DNA of 64,000 nt from Blautia sp. (GTDB lineage: Bacteria; Bacillota; Clostridia; Lachnospirales; Lachnospiraceae): contig JAPFCU010000064.1 of the NCBI GenBank assembly GCA_026169535.1, positions 1 to 64,000 of the forward strand, given 5' to 3'. The position numbers and the translations under genes were made by a program. Below, one piece after another: positions 14,247 through 23,108 of the stretch (positions within the stretch are counted from its first letter, which is position 1; each line of letters begins with the position of its first letter). The notes beneath the pieces were generated by a model. That model did no database searches. It had not been told where the DNA came from and saw nothing but the letters and a program-made list of their open reading frames with translations.

Positions 14247-15467
14247 TTATTCAAATGATTGGGCACAGTAGATATTTAAAATTGCATCTGGTATATGATC
14301 TCTGATGAAATCGCTTCTGATGGCAGCTGTACAGGCAGATTTGAAATTCTCCGGAAGCTTCTGGAAATCTGCAAGGGTATCGGCATCAGCCTTATACAGG
14401 TTGATGTCTGCAGAAGCCGGAGGCTTTGTCTGATTCTGGATTCCGTCAAGAGCGGCATAGATCATCAGTGCAAATGCCAGATAGGTATTTGCAGATGGAT
14501 CCGGGGAACGGAGCTCCACACGCCGATATTTGTCAACTGCGGAAGGAACTCTGACAAGCTGTGATCGGTTTTCCCTGGACCAGGAAATATATTTCGGAGC
14601 TTTATTGCTTCCGAATCTTTTATAAGAATTTTCGGTTGGATTTAAAAATACGGTCATTTCTGAGATTTTATCCAGAATACCTGCGATCAGATAAGCCATA
14701 TGATCTTTGTGGTCAGAGGATCTGACAGACATATTTATATGGAAACCATTTCCCGGCATGTCTTCTAAGGGTTTGGGAGAAAAGTCGGCAAAAATACCAT
14801 TCTGTCTTGCAATGGTTTTTACTACTGTCTGAAAGGTCATGGCGTTGTCCGCGGCAGTCAGAGGATCAGAATAACGGAAGTCAATCTCATTCTGTCCCGG
14901 TCCCTCCTCGTGATGTGAGCTCTCTGGCTGGATTCCCATCTGTTCCAGTGTCAGACAGATCTCACGACGTATATTTTCTCCTCTGTCTTCAGGTGCAATA
15001 TCCATATAAGAAGCCTGATCGTAAGGGATTTTTGTGGGGCTTCCACTGTCATCCAGCTGAAATAGATAGAATTCCTGCTCTGCACCAAAGAAGAAGTGGT
15101 ATCCTGCCTTTTCAGCTTTCTGAACTGCTGTTTTTAAGATGGAACGTGTGTCGCATTCAAAGATTTTTCCATCCGGGTAGGTAATGCTGCAGAACATTCT
15201 GACCACACATCCATGTTCTGGTCTCCAGGGCAGTGGCATCAGGGTATCCGGTTCCGGGTGCAGAAAAAGATCGGAACGGTCTTCGTCTCCAAAGCCTGCA
15301 ATGGCGGATGCATCAATGGCAATACCGTATTCAAAAGCATGTGGGAGTTCCTGAGGCATAATGGATATATTTTTTTGCCTGCCAAATACGTCGCAAAAAG
15401 CCAGACGGATGAATTTCACATCTTCTTCCTGTACATACTGCATTACCTCTTCCTTTGAATATTTCAT
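14247..15467 (-). CDS. glnA: Glutamine synthetase, type I-like (short form)
   Basis: Makes glutamine from glutamate, ammonia and ATP in the cytoplasm. Family motifs visible are FFFGAEQEFYLF (metal-binding Glu), HHEEGPGQNEIDF, GNGFHINMS (conserved His), NPTENSYKRF and RRVELRSPDPSANTYLAFA. At 406 residues it is about 40 shorter than usual type I enzymes, and the glycine-rich segment before the active-site His is altered (PLEDMPGNGFH). Start 15467 follows AGGTAGG. It sits between the glutamate synthase pieces and the ANTAR gene, so GS and GOGAT are made together. A gamma-glutamyl ligase on another amine cannot be excluded, but the operon supports glutamine synthesis. Confidence 0.85.
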   Translation of the reverse strand: MKYSKEEVMQYVQEEDVKFIRLAFCDVFGRQKNISIMPQELPHAFEYGIAIDASAIAGFGDEDRSDLFLHPEPDTLMPLPWRPEHGCVVRMFCSITYPDGKIFECDTRSILKTAVQKAEKAGYHFFFGAEQEFYLFQLDDSGSPTKIPYDQASYMDIAPEDRGENIRREICLTLEQMGIQPESSHHEEGPGQNEIDFRYSDPLTAADNAMTFQTVVKTIARQNGIFADFSPKPLEDMPGNGFHINMSVRSSDHKDHMAYLIAGILDKISEMTVFLNPTENSYKRFGSNKAPKYISWSRENRSQLVRVPSAVDKYRRVELRSPDPSANTYLAFALMIYAALDGIQNQTKPPASADINLYKADADTLADFQKLPENFKSACTAAIRSDFIRDHIPDAILNIYCAQSFE

Positions 15468-15487
15468 AAGCCTACCTGCTTTCTTTT

Positions 15488-16210
15488 TTAATTTGCTACA
15501 TACATTTGTTTGTAAGGGTTTTGGCTGTCCGGTGTGATGACGGTAAAAGGAGCAGATAAAATTTCCTCCAGGGAATATCCGAAATCCGCACAATATTCGG
15601 ACAGATATGCCCTGATTTCCTGCAGATCCTGCGGGGATGCATATTTTGCTGTTACCTGTTGGGGAAAACGAATATCCTGACAGTTGCCGCGAAGGAACAT
15701 TTTGCCGCCGTGCATTCCGGTACAGGGGAAATTTCCTACAATCCGCCGGCTGTCTTTATGAAGTCCAAGAACGATAATGATGCCGCCGGCCTGGTATTCG
15801 CCAAGGAAGCTTCCGGCACATCCGCCGAGGATCATGACAGGAATCTTTTCTCTGTAAGCCTTCATATGGATTCCGGCGCGGTATCCTGCATTGCCCTTTA
15901 CATAAATTTTGCCGCCGCGCATGGCATAACCGGCAGCATCACCGATATTGCCGTGTATCAGGATCTTTCCTTCGTTCATGGTATCGCCTACAGCATCCTG
16001 GGCATTGGCATTTACGGTGATACTGGCATTATTTAAATATGCGCCCAGGGCATTTCCGGGAATACCATTGATAGTAAGATTTTTGTCGGACATACCGGCA
16101 GCGATAAACCTCTGACCACAGCAGCCTTCAATGATACAGTCACGGTCTGCTTTGCGCAGCGCCTCATTTACAGCCCTGTAATCTAAATTTGCAGCGTTGA
16201 TGATGTTCAT
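15488..16210 (-). CDS. Glutamate synthase, GXGXG (GltB C-terminal) subunit
   Basis: A 240-residue protein equal to the C-terminal right-handed beta-helix of the large glutamate synthase subunit. GXG-type repeats run through it: GNALGAYL, GDTMNEGKILIHGNIGDAAG, MRGGKIYVKGNAGYRAG and GGCAGSFLGEYQAGG. In the complete enzyme this domain supports the ammonia tunnel between the amidase and FMN centres. The ATG at 16210 is preferred, with GGAGG about 11 bases upstream; an in-frame TTG at 16228 is less likely. It lies directly downstream of the FMN/ferredoxin piece, as in archaeal-type split GOGAT operons. Confidence 0.88.
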   Translation of the reverse strand: MNIINAANLDYRAVNEALRKADRDCIIEGCCGQRFIAAGMSDKNLTINGIPGNALGAYLNNASITVNANAQDAVGDTMNEGKILIHGNIGDAAGYAMRGGKIYVKGNAGYRAGIHMKAYREKIPVMILGGCAGSFLGEYQAGGIIIVLGLHKDSRRIVGNFPCTGMHGGKMFLRGNCQDIRFPQQVTAKYASPQDLQEIRAYLSEYCADFGYSLEEILSAPFTVITPDSQNPYKQMYVAN

Positions 16211-16242
16211 ATTATACCATACCTCCAAAAAAAATGGTTATA

Positions 16243-17748
16243 TTATTCTCCGGCATGAAGAATACCGAGTATGTCAAGCTCTTTTTCTGTTAATCCGATG
16301 CCGCGCAGCATAAGGCGGTTTCCCCGCAAGGCCTCGATGGAATTGATGCCCATGCCTCCCATAAGTTCTTTGATCTCGTGCTTCCATGCGGTCATAAGAT
16401 TAACTAGCCGTTGTTTACCGGTTTCAGGGTCAAGTCTTTTTACAAGCTCAGGACGCTGAGTTGCAATTCCCCAGTTACATTTACCGCTCTGGCAGGTACG
16501 GCAGAGATGGCAGCCAAGGGCAAGAAGGGCGGCGGTTGCTACATAGCAGGCATCTGCACCCAGGGCAACAGCCTTTACTACATCAGCAGCGCTTCGGATA
16601 CTTCCGCCAACTATCAGTGATACATGATTGCGGATACCCTCGTCACGAAGTCTCTGATCTACAGCGGCAAGAGCCAGCTCGATGGGGATTCCCACATTGT
16701 CACGGATTCTGGTAGGAGCAGCTCCGGTACCGCCACGGAAACCGTCGATAGCGATGATGTCGGCTCCGCTTCGGGCAATACCGCTTGCAATGGCGGCGAT
16801 ATTATGGACGGCGGCCACCTTGACGATAACCGGCTTTTTATATTCTGTAGCTTCTTTCAGAGAGAATACAAGCTGTCGAAGATCTTCGATGGAGTAAATA
16901 TCATGGTGAGGGGCAGGAGAGATGGCATCAGAGCCTTCCGGAATCATACGGGTACGGGATACGTCGCCTACGATCTTCGCACCGGGAAGGTGACCGCCGA
17001 TCCCCGGCTTGGCGCCCTGGCCCATTTTAATCTCTATTGCTGCTCCTGCCTCCAGGTAATCCTCATAAACGCCGAAACGTCCGGAGGCTACCTGCACAAT
17101 CGTATTTTCACCATAGCAGTAAAAATCTTCGTGAAGACCGCCTTCACCGGTGTTATAAAAAATACCAAGTTCTGTGGCTGCCAGGGCAAGAGATTTGTGT
17201 GCATTGTAGCTGATGGAGCCATAGCTCATGGCAGAGAAGAGAATCGGCATAGAAAGCTCCAGCTGTGGCGGAAGTTTAAAATCCAGTTTTCCATCCTCTG
17301 TCCGTTTTACGTTCTGAGGCTTTTTACCCAGGTAAACTCTGGTTTCCATAGGCTCTCGGAGAGGATCGATGGAAGGATTGGTTACCTGTGATGCATTGAT
17401 CAGAATCTTGTCCCAGTATACAGGCAGCGATCTGGGATTTCCCATAGAGGACAAAAGTACTCCGCCGCTGTTTGCCTGTTTATAGATTTCATTTATGGTA
17501 TCGCCTGACCAGTTGGCATTTTCGCGCAGAGTACAGTCGGTTTTTACGATTTTTAATGCTTTGGTGGGACAAAAAGAAACACATCTCTGACAGTTGACAC
17601 ATTTTGATTCATCCTGTGTCATAAGTTTATTTTTTTCATCGTAGCCGTGTACTTCGTTGGAGCATTGCCGTTCACAGATTCGACAGGCAATACATCTCTT
17701 TTCATTTCGGATTACTTCAAATTCCGGATAGATAAATTCTACGCTCAT
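16243..17748 (-). CDS. Glutamate synthase, FMN/ferredoxin catalytic subunit
   Basis: The central synthase piece of a split GOGAT, 501 residues. It opens with two 4Fe-4S clusters of ferredoxin type (C19, C22, C25, C29 and C50, C53, C56, C60). Then comes the FMN-binding barrel, with GQGAKPGIGGHLPG, SPAPHHDIYSIEDL and DGFRGGTGAAP. Near the C terminus is the 3Fe-4S motif CHLCRTCQSGKC. It turns 2-oxoglutarate and glutamine-derived ammonia into glutamate. No NADPH-binding GltD gene is nearby, so ferredoxin is the likely donor. Its ATG overlaps the previous stop as TGATG (17750-17746), indicating coupling. Confidence 0.9.
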   Translation of the reverse strand: MSVEFIYPEFEVIRNEKRCIACRICERQCSNEVHGYDEKNKLMTQDESKCVNCQRCVSFCPTKALKIVKTDCTLRENANWSGDTINEIYKQANSGGVLLSSMGNPRSLPVYWDKILINASQVTNPSIDPLREPMETRVYLGKKPQNVKRTEDGKLDFKLPPQLELSMPILFSAMSYGSISYNAHKSLALAATELGIFYNTGEGGLHEDFYCYGENTIVQVASGRFGVYEDYLEAGAAIEIKMGQGAKPGIGGHLPGAKIVGDVSRTRMIPEGSDAISPAPHHDIYSIEDLRQLVFSLKEATEYKKPVIVKVAAVHNIAAIASGIARSGADIIAIDGFRGGTGAAPTRIRDNVGIPIELALAAVDQRLRDEGIRNHVSLIVGGSIRSAADVVKAVALGADACYVATAALLALGCHLCRTCQSGKCNWGIATQRPELVKRLDPETGKQRLVNLMTAWKHEIKELMGGMGINSIEALRGNRLMLRGIGLTEKELDILGILHAGE

Positions 17749-18842
17749 CAAAAGGCACCTTCCTTTACTTTTACAATAACCGGTTCTCCGCCGGCAGGAG
17801 ACCATATGTTTTCTGCATTGGGCTCCATGGTACGGATGGCTGCTTCTTCGCTGGAAATAAAGATTCTGTCATTCTTTTCTCCAACAACCATAGAACGCAG
17901 CTTTAGCCGGTCGTTCAGAGCCATCAGCCCGCCGTCAAAGCCCAGAACAATAGAAAAGGGGCCGGTGATCAGCAGGCTTGGGAACATAGTCCGCAGATAG
18001 GTGTGTTTTTTCTGGTCTTCCAGATCTGTTTTTGCGGCAATGGTACTCCAGAAGGGCGCTGCTATAACGCTTGCCGCTTCACCAAGAGTAAGCCCCTGTA
18101 TCCGGAGAAGATAGTCCATAATATAGGTAATAACCTCCGTATCGGTCTGAAGTGTACATTTGTAGCCAAACATTTCGATAAAACGGCGGTTTGCATCATA
18201 TGAGGAAATTTCTCCGTTATGAACAACAGAATAGTCAAGCAGGGTAAAGGGATGTGCTCCGCCCCACCATCCGGGAGTGTTTGTGGGATAACGTCCGTGA
18301 GCTGTCCAGGAATAGCCTTCATATTTTTCCAGCTTATAAAATATGCCTACATCTTCCGGAAAGCCTACAGCCTTGAAGGTTCCCATATTCTTACCGCTGG
18401 AAAAAACATAAGCCCCGGACATGTTTTCGTTGATCTTCATAACTGTTCTTGCAACAAATTCTTTCTCGTCCAGCTGCAAAGATATCAGAACGGACTTTAA
18501 CGGAGCAACAAAGTATCTCCATATAATAGGCTCGTCTTTGATGGCAGGAATTTTACGGGTTGGGATGATCTCCGACTGGATGATCTCAAACCGTTCCTTT
18601 AAGAAAGCCTCACACTCTTTTCTTGTATCACGGGTATCAAAGAACATATGTAATGCATAAAATTCTTTATATTCCGGATAAATACCATAACCTGCAAAGC
18701 CTCCGCCTAATCCGTTGGAACGATCATGCATGGGTTTCATGGAGTTTGTAATCATCTCACCGGACATTCTGTTTCCTTCCCTGGAAATCACTGCTGAGAT
18801 CGCACATCCGGAAGGGATTCTCACCTGACCTTCAATTTTCAT
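17748..18842 (-). CDS. Glutamate synthase, glutamine amidotransferase (class II) subunit
   Basis: A 364-residue Ntn-type amidotransferase matching the N-terminal domain of glutamate synthase. The likely nucleophile is C13 (PSGCAISAV), exposed after removal of a 12-residue propeptide. Other family features are GGGFAGYGIYPEY and the glutamine-site run WTAHGRYPTNTPGWWGGAHPF in parts, followed by VVHNGEIS. It releases ammonia from glutamine for the FMN subunit encoded next. It is first in the operon. The transcript begins about 95 bases upstream and must pass an intrinsic terminator (18870-18931) before reaching this gene. SD GGAAGGA. Confidence 0.9.
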   Translation of the reverse strand: MKIEGQVRIPSGCAISAVISREGNRMSGEMITNSMKPMHDRSNGLGGGFAGYGIYPEYKEFYALHMFFDTRDTRKECEAFLKERFEIIQSEIIPTRKIPAIKDEPIIWRYFVAPLKSVLISLQLDEKEFVARTVMKINENMSGAYVFSSGKNMGTFKAVGFPEDVGIFYKLEKYEGYSWTAHGRYPTNTPGWWGGAHPFTLLDYSVVHNGEISSYDANRRFIEMFGYKCTLQTDTEVITYIMDYLLRIQGLTLGEAASVIAAPFWSTIAAKTDLEDQKKHTYLRTMFPSLLITGPFSIVLGFDGGLMALNDRLKLRSMVVGEKNDRIFISSEEAAIRTMEPNAENIWSPAGGEPVIVKVKEGAF

Positions 18843-18869
18843 ATTATCTGTCCTTCCTTTCGGCTAAAT

Positions 18870-18931
18870 AAAAAAAGCAAAAACATTCATTACAGGACAG
18901 AAAATCTGCTCTGTAAATGAACGCCTTTGCT
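18870..18931 (-). terminator. Leader terminator (attenuator) of the GOGAT/glnA/ANTAR operon
   Basis: On the minus strand, a left arm at 18931-18911 pairs with a right arm at 18895-18876 over 20 bp, with three G-U pairs and one bulged base, then seven T residues (18876-18870). It lies between the promoter and the first gene, so transcription should stop before the operon unless the hairpin is blocked. Its left arm contains the ANTAR-type hairpin at 18917-18934; the two folds exclude each other. Confidence 0.85.
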
Positions 18932-18934
18932 CAT
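18917..18934 (-). promoter_or_regulatory. ANTAR-type target hairpin, GOGAT operon leader
   Basis: Minus-strand RNA AUGAGC-AAAGGC-GUUCAU: a six-pair stem around the hexaloop AAAGGC with A at loop position 1 and G at position 4, as known for ANTAR targets. The stem sequence differs at several positions from the glnN and pyrG copies (AAAGGC/GUCUUU) yet still pairs, and the loop is unchanged. It begins about two bases after the predicted transcription start. Confidence 0.8.
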
Positions 18935-18942
18935 GATTAATA

Positions 18943-18971
18943 GTTATACAACGGATGACAGATTTTGTCAA
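18943..18971 (-). promoter_or_regulatory. Predicted promoter of the GOGAT/glnA/ANTAR operon
   Basis: Minus-strand -35 TTGACA (18971-18966) and -10 TATAAC (18948-18943), exactly 17 bp apart. The predicted start near 18936 places the attenuator at the very front of the transcript. Confidence 0.8.
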
Positions 18972-19031
18972 GCGTTAAGAATTTTGGGTAAAATGAAAAA
19001 ATTAAAATTTTTAAAAATGACAAAAAGGGGA

Positions 19032-19060
19032 TTGACAGATGATTTTTTCAGGTGTATTAT
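19032..19060 (+). promoter_or_regulatory. Predicted promoter of glnN
   Basis: Consensus -35 TTGACA (19032-19037) and -10 TATTAT (19055-19060) with 17 bp between. The predicted start near 19067 is three bases before the first ANTAR-type hairpin. The 160-base leader holds two attenuators in series. Confidence 0.82.
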
Positions 19061-19069
19061 CCAACACGT

Positions 19070-19087
19070 AAAGGCAAAGGCGTCTTT
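19070..19087 (+). promoter_or_regulatory. ANTAR-type target hairpin 1, glnN leader
   Basis: AAAGGC-AAAGGC-GUCUUU: six-pair stem with one G-U, hexaloop AAAGGC with A1 and G4. A second short stem follows directly (UGAGA/UCUCA around AGAAGA), which gives a tandem-hairpin layout, although that loop lacks G4. Forming this hairpin removes bases needed for the terminator at 19076-19114. Confidence 0.78.
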
Positions 19088-19114
19088 GAGAAGAAGATCT
19101 CAGAGGCGCTTTTT
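19076..19114 (+). terminator. glnN leader terminator 1
   Basis: Left arm 19076-19090 pairs with right arm 19099-19113 over 15 bp with three G-U pairs; the loop is eight bases (six if the A-T closes). A five-T run ends at 19114. The flanking GTAAA/TTTAC can extend it. Confidence 0.75.
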
Positions 19115-19147
19115 ACATTTACAGAATTTAACAGGACAATTTGATCT

Positions 19148-19208
19148 AAAAGGCAAGGGCGTCTTTCATGTACGGGGAAAAGTATCATGAAAGATACTCT
19201 TGCCTTTT
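19148..19208 (+). terminator. glnN leader terminator 2
   Basis: Left arm 19148-19170 pairs with right arm 19186-19208 over 23 positions with two G-U pairs and one mismatch. The stem ends in TTTT and lies only a few bases before the glnN ribosome binding site, so it could reduce translation as well as transcription. Its 5' arm contains the second ANTAR-type hairpin. Confidence 0.75.
19149..19166 (+). promoter_or_regulatory. ANTAR-type target hairpin 2, glnN leader
   Basis: AAAGGC-AAGGGC-GUCUUU: the same six-pair stem as hairpin 1 with loop AAGGGC, which keeps A1 and G4 while position 3 varies. It is 79 bases downstream of hairpin 1 and competes with terminator 2. Confidence 0.75.
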
Positions 19209-19229
19209 CAAATTGAGAGGAGTGACATT

Positions 19230-21326
19230 ATGAAAAAAGTATCAGAATTTTTTGGAAGCAGAGTTTTCGATGACAGAGTAATGAAAGCCAATTTATCAGC
19301 CAAGGTTTATGACTCTTTGAGGAAAACCATTGATGAAGGGGCAAAGCTGGATATCAGCGTAGCCAATGCAGTTGCTGCGGCGATGAAGGACTGGGCAATA
19401 GAAAATGGAGCCACACATTATACCCATTGGTTTCAGCCCCTTACCGGTGTAACCGCAGAAAAGCATGACAGCTTTATTTCTCCATCCCCGGACGGCGGTG
19501 TGATCATGGAATTTTCTGGAAAGGAGCTGATCAAAGGCGAACCGGATGCATCCTCTTTTCCGTCAGGCGGATTAAGAGCTACATTTGAGGCGAGAGGGTA
19601 TACAGCATGGGATCCTACATCTTATGCGTTTATCAAAGGAAAAACACTTTGCATCCCTACTGCGTTCTGCTCCTATGGCGGAGAGGCTCTGGATAAGAAA
19701 ACGCCGCTGCTTCGATCTATGGAAGCTCTGAATAAGCAGGCTCTTCGTATCCTCCATCTTTTTGGAAATGAAGATGTGAAATGCGTCCGTACCTCAGTAG
19801 GACCGGAACAGGAATATTTTCTTATTACAAAGGAAATGTATGAGCAGAGAAAGGATCTTCGTTTTACAGGACGTACTCTTTTTGGTGCAAAACCGCCTAA
19901 GGGACAGGAAATGGACGACCATTATTTTGGAGTGATCAAGCCCAGAGTTTCCGCCTATATGGAAGAGTTGAATGAAGAACTCTGGAAACTGGGGATTCTG
20001 GCTAAGACAGAGCATAATGAAGTAGCTCCGGCCCAGCATGAACTGGCTCCTGTTTATACCACAACCAATCTTGCCACCGATCACAACCAGCTGACCATGG
20101 AGATTATGCAGAAGGTGGCGGCAAAAAACGGTCTTGTATGTCTGCTTCACGAAAAGCCCTTTGCTGGTGTAAACGGAAGTGGAAAGCACAATAACTGGTC
20201 TCTTGCAACTGATAAAGGCGTAAATCTTCTGTCACCGGGCGAGACCCCATATGAAAATGCGCAGTTTTTGTTATTTTTGTGCGCAGTACTCAAGGCTGTG
20301 GATGATTATCAGGATTTGCTTCGTCTTTCTGTGGCAACTGCAGGAAACGATCACAGACTTGGTGCCAATGAAGCTCCGCCGGCAGTAGTATCTGTATTTC
20401 TGGGAGATGAACTGAACGGTGTTCTGGAAGCCATTGAAACAGATACTCCATATGCAGGTGCGGAAAAAACACAGATGAAGCTTGGTGTGAATGTACTTCC
20501 GAAGTTCAACCGTGACACCACAGACCGTAACCGTACATCTCCGTTTGCATTTACCGGAAATAAATTCGAGTTCCGTATGCTTGGCTCCTCCAACAGCATT
20601 GCCTGCGCAAACATCATGCTGAACAGTGCGGTTGCAGAAAGCCTGAAGATTTATGCAGACAGACTGGAAAAGGCAGAAAATTTTGAGGACACTCTGCATG
20701 AAATGATCAGAAAGACCATAAGGGATCATAAGCATATTATTTTTAACGGGAATGGCTATGATGATACCTGGATTAAAGAAGCAACAGAAAAGAGAGGGCT
20801 GCTCAATTACCGTACCACACCGGACTGCATGCCCCATCTTCTGGATGAAAAAAATGTACGGATGCTGACTTCACATAAGGTATTTTCAGAAGCAGAACTG
20901 AAATCCCGGTACGAGATCATGCTGGACAACTATTGTAAGACAGTTTTGATAGAGGCAAACACCATGATCGATATGGCAAAGACAGAGATTGCTCCGGCGA
21001 TAAGCGCATATGCTCTTGAGCTTGCAAATACAGCGGCAGCAAAGAAGACGGTGGACGTAACTATTTCCTGCAGCTATGAAACAGGATTATTAAAGAAGCT
21101 TGCAAGACTGGAGGATCAGATCGCAGTCAGGGCAGACGAGCTGAAAACGGCAGTTATGAAATTACAGGATGCCAGTGACATTGAAGCAGAGTCTTATATG
21201 ATCCGTGACGAGATTTTAGGAAGAATGAGCGAACTGCGGATTGCCTGCGATGAGGCGGAAACAATAACAGCAAAGAAATACTGGCCATTCCCGACCTACA
21301 GTGATCTCTTATTCGGTGTAAAATAA
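19230..21326 (+). CDS. glnN: Glutamine synthetase type III
   Basis: A 698-residue type III glutamine synthetase, close to the family's usual ~700-730. Recognised by [16 protein letters not shown], the metal-site run [59 protein letters not shown] and [16 protein letters not shown]. It makes glutamine from glutamate, ammonia and ATP. Start 19230 follows GAGAGGAG by eight bases; an in-frame ATG at 19200 lies inside the leader terminator and is rejected. First gene of a plus-strand run with the ammonium transporter and asparagine synthase, divergent from the GOGAT/glnA operon. Expression is probably governed by two serial attenuators in its leader. Confidence 0.95.
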   Translation: MKKVSEFFGSRVFDDRVMKANLSAKVYDSLRKTIDEGAKLDISVANAVAAAMKDWAIENGATHYTHWFQPLTGVTAEKHDSFISPSPDGGVIMEFSGKELIKGEPDASSFPSGGLRATFEARGYTAWDPTSYAFIKGKTLCIPTAFCSYGGEALDKKTPLLRSMEALNKQALRILHLFGNEDVKCVRTSVGPEQEYFLITKEMYEQRKDLRFTGRTLFGAKPPKGQEMDDHYFGVIKPRVSAYMEELNEELWKLGILAKTEHNEVAPAQHELAPVYTTTNLATDHNQLTMEIMQKVAAKNGLVCLLHEKPFAGVNGSGKHNNWSLATDKGVNLLSPGETPYENAQFLLFLCAVLKAVDDYQDLLRLSVATAGNDHRLGANEAPPAVVSVFLGDELNGVLEAIETDTPYAGAEKTQMKLGVNVLPKFNRDTTDRNRTSPFAFTGNKFEFRMLGSSNSIACANIMLNSAVAESLKIYADRLEKAENFEDTLHEMIRKTIRDHKHIIFNGNGYDDTWIKEATEKRGLLNYRTTPDCMPHLLDEKNVRMLTSHKVFSEAELKSRYEIMLDNYCKTVLIEANTMIDMAKTEIAPAISAYALELANTAAAKKTVDVTISCSYETGLLKKLARLEDQIAVRADELKTAVMKLQDASDIEAESYMIRDEILGRMSELRIACDEAETITAKKYWPFPTYSDLLFGVK

Positions 21327-21358
21327 TCCACTCTAAAATAAAGAAAGAAGGTATGCTT

Positions 21359-23074
21359 ATGACTTACAGTGCAGTTAATACAATCTGGGTATTGATCGGA
21401 GCAGCATTGGTGTTCTTTATGCAGGCGGGATTTTCCATGTGCGAAGCAGGATTCACCAGAGCAAAAAATACAGGAAATATTTTAATGAAGAATCTGATGG
21501 ATTTTTGTATTGGCACACCGATTTTCTGGCTGGCAGGCTTCGGGCTGATGTTTGGAAGTGGATCTTCTGTGATTGGAACCTTTGATCCGATGATCCGTGG
21601 AGATTACAGCCACATCCTGCCATCGGGGGTGCCGTTGTGGGTATTTGCGATTTTTCAGACAGTTTTCTGTGCAACATCGGCAACAATTGTATCCGGAGCT
21701 ATGGCTGAACGAACAAAATTCAGTGCATACTGTGTTTATTCAGCAGCTATTTCTCTTCTTATCTATCCGATTTCAGGACACTGGATCTGGGGAGGAGGAT
21801 GGCTTTCGCAGCTGGGATTTCATGATTTTGCAGGTTCTACAGCAGTACATATGGTGGGTGGGATCTGTGCAATGATCGGAGCGAAGATTTTAGGCCCCCG
21901 TATTGGAAAATATGATAAGGACGGAAAGCCCCGGGCAATCCTGGGACACAATCTTACGTTTGCTGCGCTTGGTGTTTTTATCCTTTGGTTTTGCTGGTTT
22001 GGGTTTAATGGTGCATCTACGGTAGGCATGGACAGCGATGCTTTGATGGAAACTGCCGGGAGAGTATTTTTCAATACAAATATGGCAGCAGCAGTGGCCT
22101 GCTGTATTACTTTGATATTTACATGGATCCGCTATAAAAAACCAGACGTTTCCATGACATACAATGCGGCTTTGGCGGGACTTGTTGGTATCACCGCCGG
22201 ATGTGATGCAGTAAGCCCTGCAGGAGCGGCTGTGATTGGTATTGTCTGCGGTATTCTGGTTGTTCTTGCAGTTGAATTTTTTGATAAAAAAGCAAAAATT
22301 GACGATCCGGTAGGTGCAATATCCGTTCACTGCGTCTGCGGTGCTACAGGAACTGTCCTGACAGGTTTATTTGCAACAGGTATAACAACAGAGAAAGGGC
22401 TTTTCTATGGAGGTGGCGTACATTTTCTTGGGATTCAGGTGATCGGCGTTCTTTCCGTAGCAGCTTATGTGACAGTTATTATCACTCTGGTATTTCTGAC
22501 TATCAAGTATACAATTGGTCTTCGTGCAGATGCGGAGGATGAGATTGCAGGACTTGATGTATCCGAGCATGGATTACTGACAGCATATGATGGCTTTGCA
22601 ATGCTTCCTGACACAGCTACAGAGGATGAAGGAACGGCACCGGTTACGGTTGCAGGCGAGACTCCTGTTGCAGAGGCGATTCCGGTTAAAAAGGTTCTTT
22701 CCTTTGAGGAAGGTACACCAAAATTTACAAAAGTAGAGATTGTATGTAAAGAATCCAGATTCGAGGCACTGAAGAATGCTATGATGAGTATTGGCATTAC
22801 CGGAATGACGGTATCTCATGTTCTGGGCTGTGGTATACAGAAAGGCAGAGCAGAGTATTATCGAGGTATACAGGTAGAAGCGAATCTGCTTCCAAAAGTG
22901 CAGGTGGAGATTGTAGTCAGTGCTGTTCCGGTTCGTAAAGTTATTGATACGGCGAAAAAAGTTCTTTATACAGGACATATCGGAGATGGAAAGATTTTTG
23001 TATATGATGTGGAAAATGTTGTAAAGGTAAGAACCGGAGAAGAAGGTTTTGACGCGCTGCAGGATATAGAATAG
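21359..23074 (+). CDS. amt: Ammonium transporter fused to a PII signalling domain
   Basis: A 571-residue fusion. Residues 1-~400 are an Amt channel with 11 expected membrane segments and family motifs MQAGFSMCEAGFTRAKN, GHWIWGGGWL and DFAGSTAVHMVGG. After a linker, residues ~455-571 are a PII (GlnB/GlnK) domain: FTKVEIVCKESRFEALKNAM, T-loop region GIQKGRAEYYRG, then VEIVVSAVPVRKVIDTAKK. Free PII trimers plug Amt pores in response to 2-oxoglutarate and ATP/ADP, so a covalent PII should sense and gate in place. The ATG at 21359 is used because AGAAGG is seven bases upstream; the ATG at 21353 is too close to it. No separate glnK gene is adjacent. Confidence 0.92.
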   Translation: MTYSAVNTIWVLIGAALVFFMQAGFSMCEAGFTRAKNTGNILMKNLMDFCIGTPIFWLAGFGLMFGSGSSVIGTFDPMIRGDYSHILPSGVPLWVFAIFQTVFCATSATIVSGAMAERTKFSAYCVYSAAISLLIYPISGHWIWGGGWLSQLGFHDFAGSTAVHMVGGICAMIGAKILGPRIGKYDKDGKPRAILGHNLTFAALGVFILWFCWFGFNGASTVGMDSDALMETAGRVFFNTNMAAAVACCITLIFTWIRYKKPDVSMTYNAALAGLVGITAGCDAVSPAGAAVIGIVCGILVVLAVEFFDKKAKIDDPVGAISVHCVCGATGTVLTGLFATGITTEKGLFYGGGVHFLGIQVIGVLSVAAYVTVIITLVFLTIKYTIGLRADAEDEIAGLDVSEHGLLTAYDGFAMLPDTATEDEGTAPVTVAGETPVAEAIPVKKVLSFEEGTPKFTKVEIVCKESRFEALKNAMMSIGITGMTVSHVLGCGIQKGRAEYYRGIQVEANLLPKVQVEIVVSAVPVRKVIDTAKKVLYTGHIGDGKIFVYDVENVVKVRTGEEGFDALQDIE

Positions 23075-23108
23075 CATATTTTTACTAAAACTATGGAGGT
23101 ATATTTAA

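Noticed and set aside
18927-19190. An 87-residue reading frame across the glnN leader
   Set aside because: It covers the promoter and both leader hairpins, has no ribosome binding site and reads as low-complexity basic sequence.
18870-19208. Glutamine riboswitch or T-box in the glnN/GOGAT leaders
   Set aside because: No T-box specifier or antiterminator bulge sequence and no glutamine aptamer pattern is seen. The repeated AARGGC hexaloop hairpins explain the conserved bases better.
19200-19229. Extra 10 residues at the glnN N terminus
   Set aside because: The ATG at 19200 is inside the second terminator stem; GAGAGGAG clearly serves the ATG at 19230.
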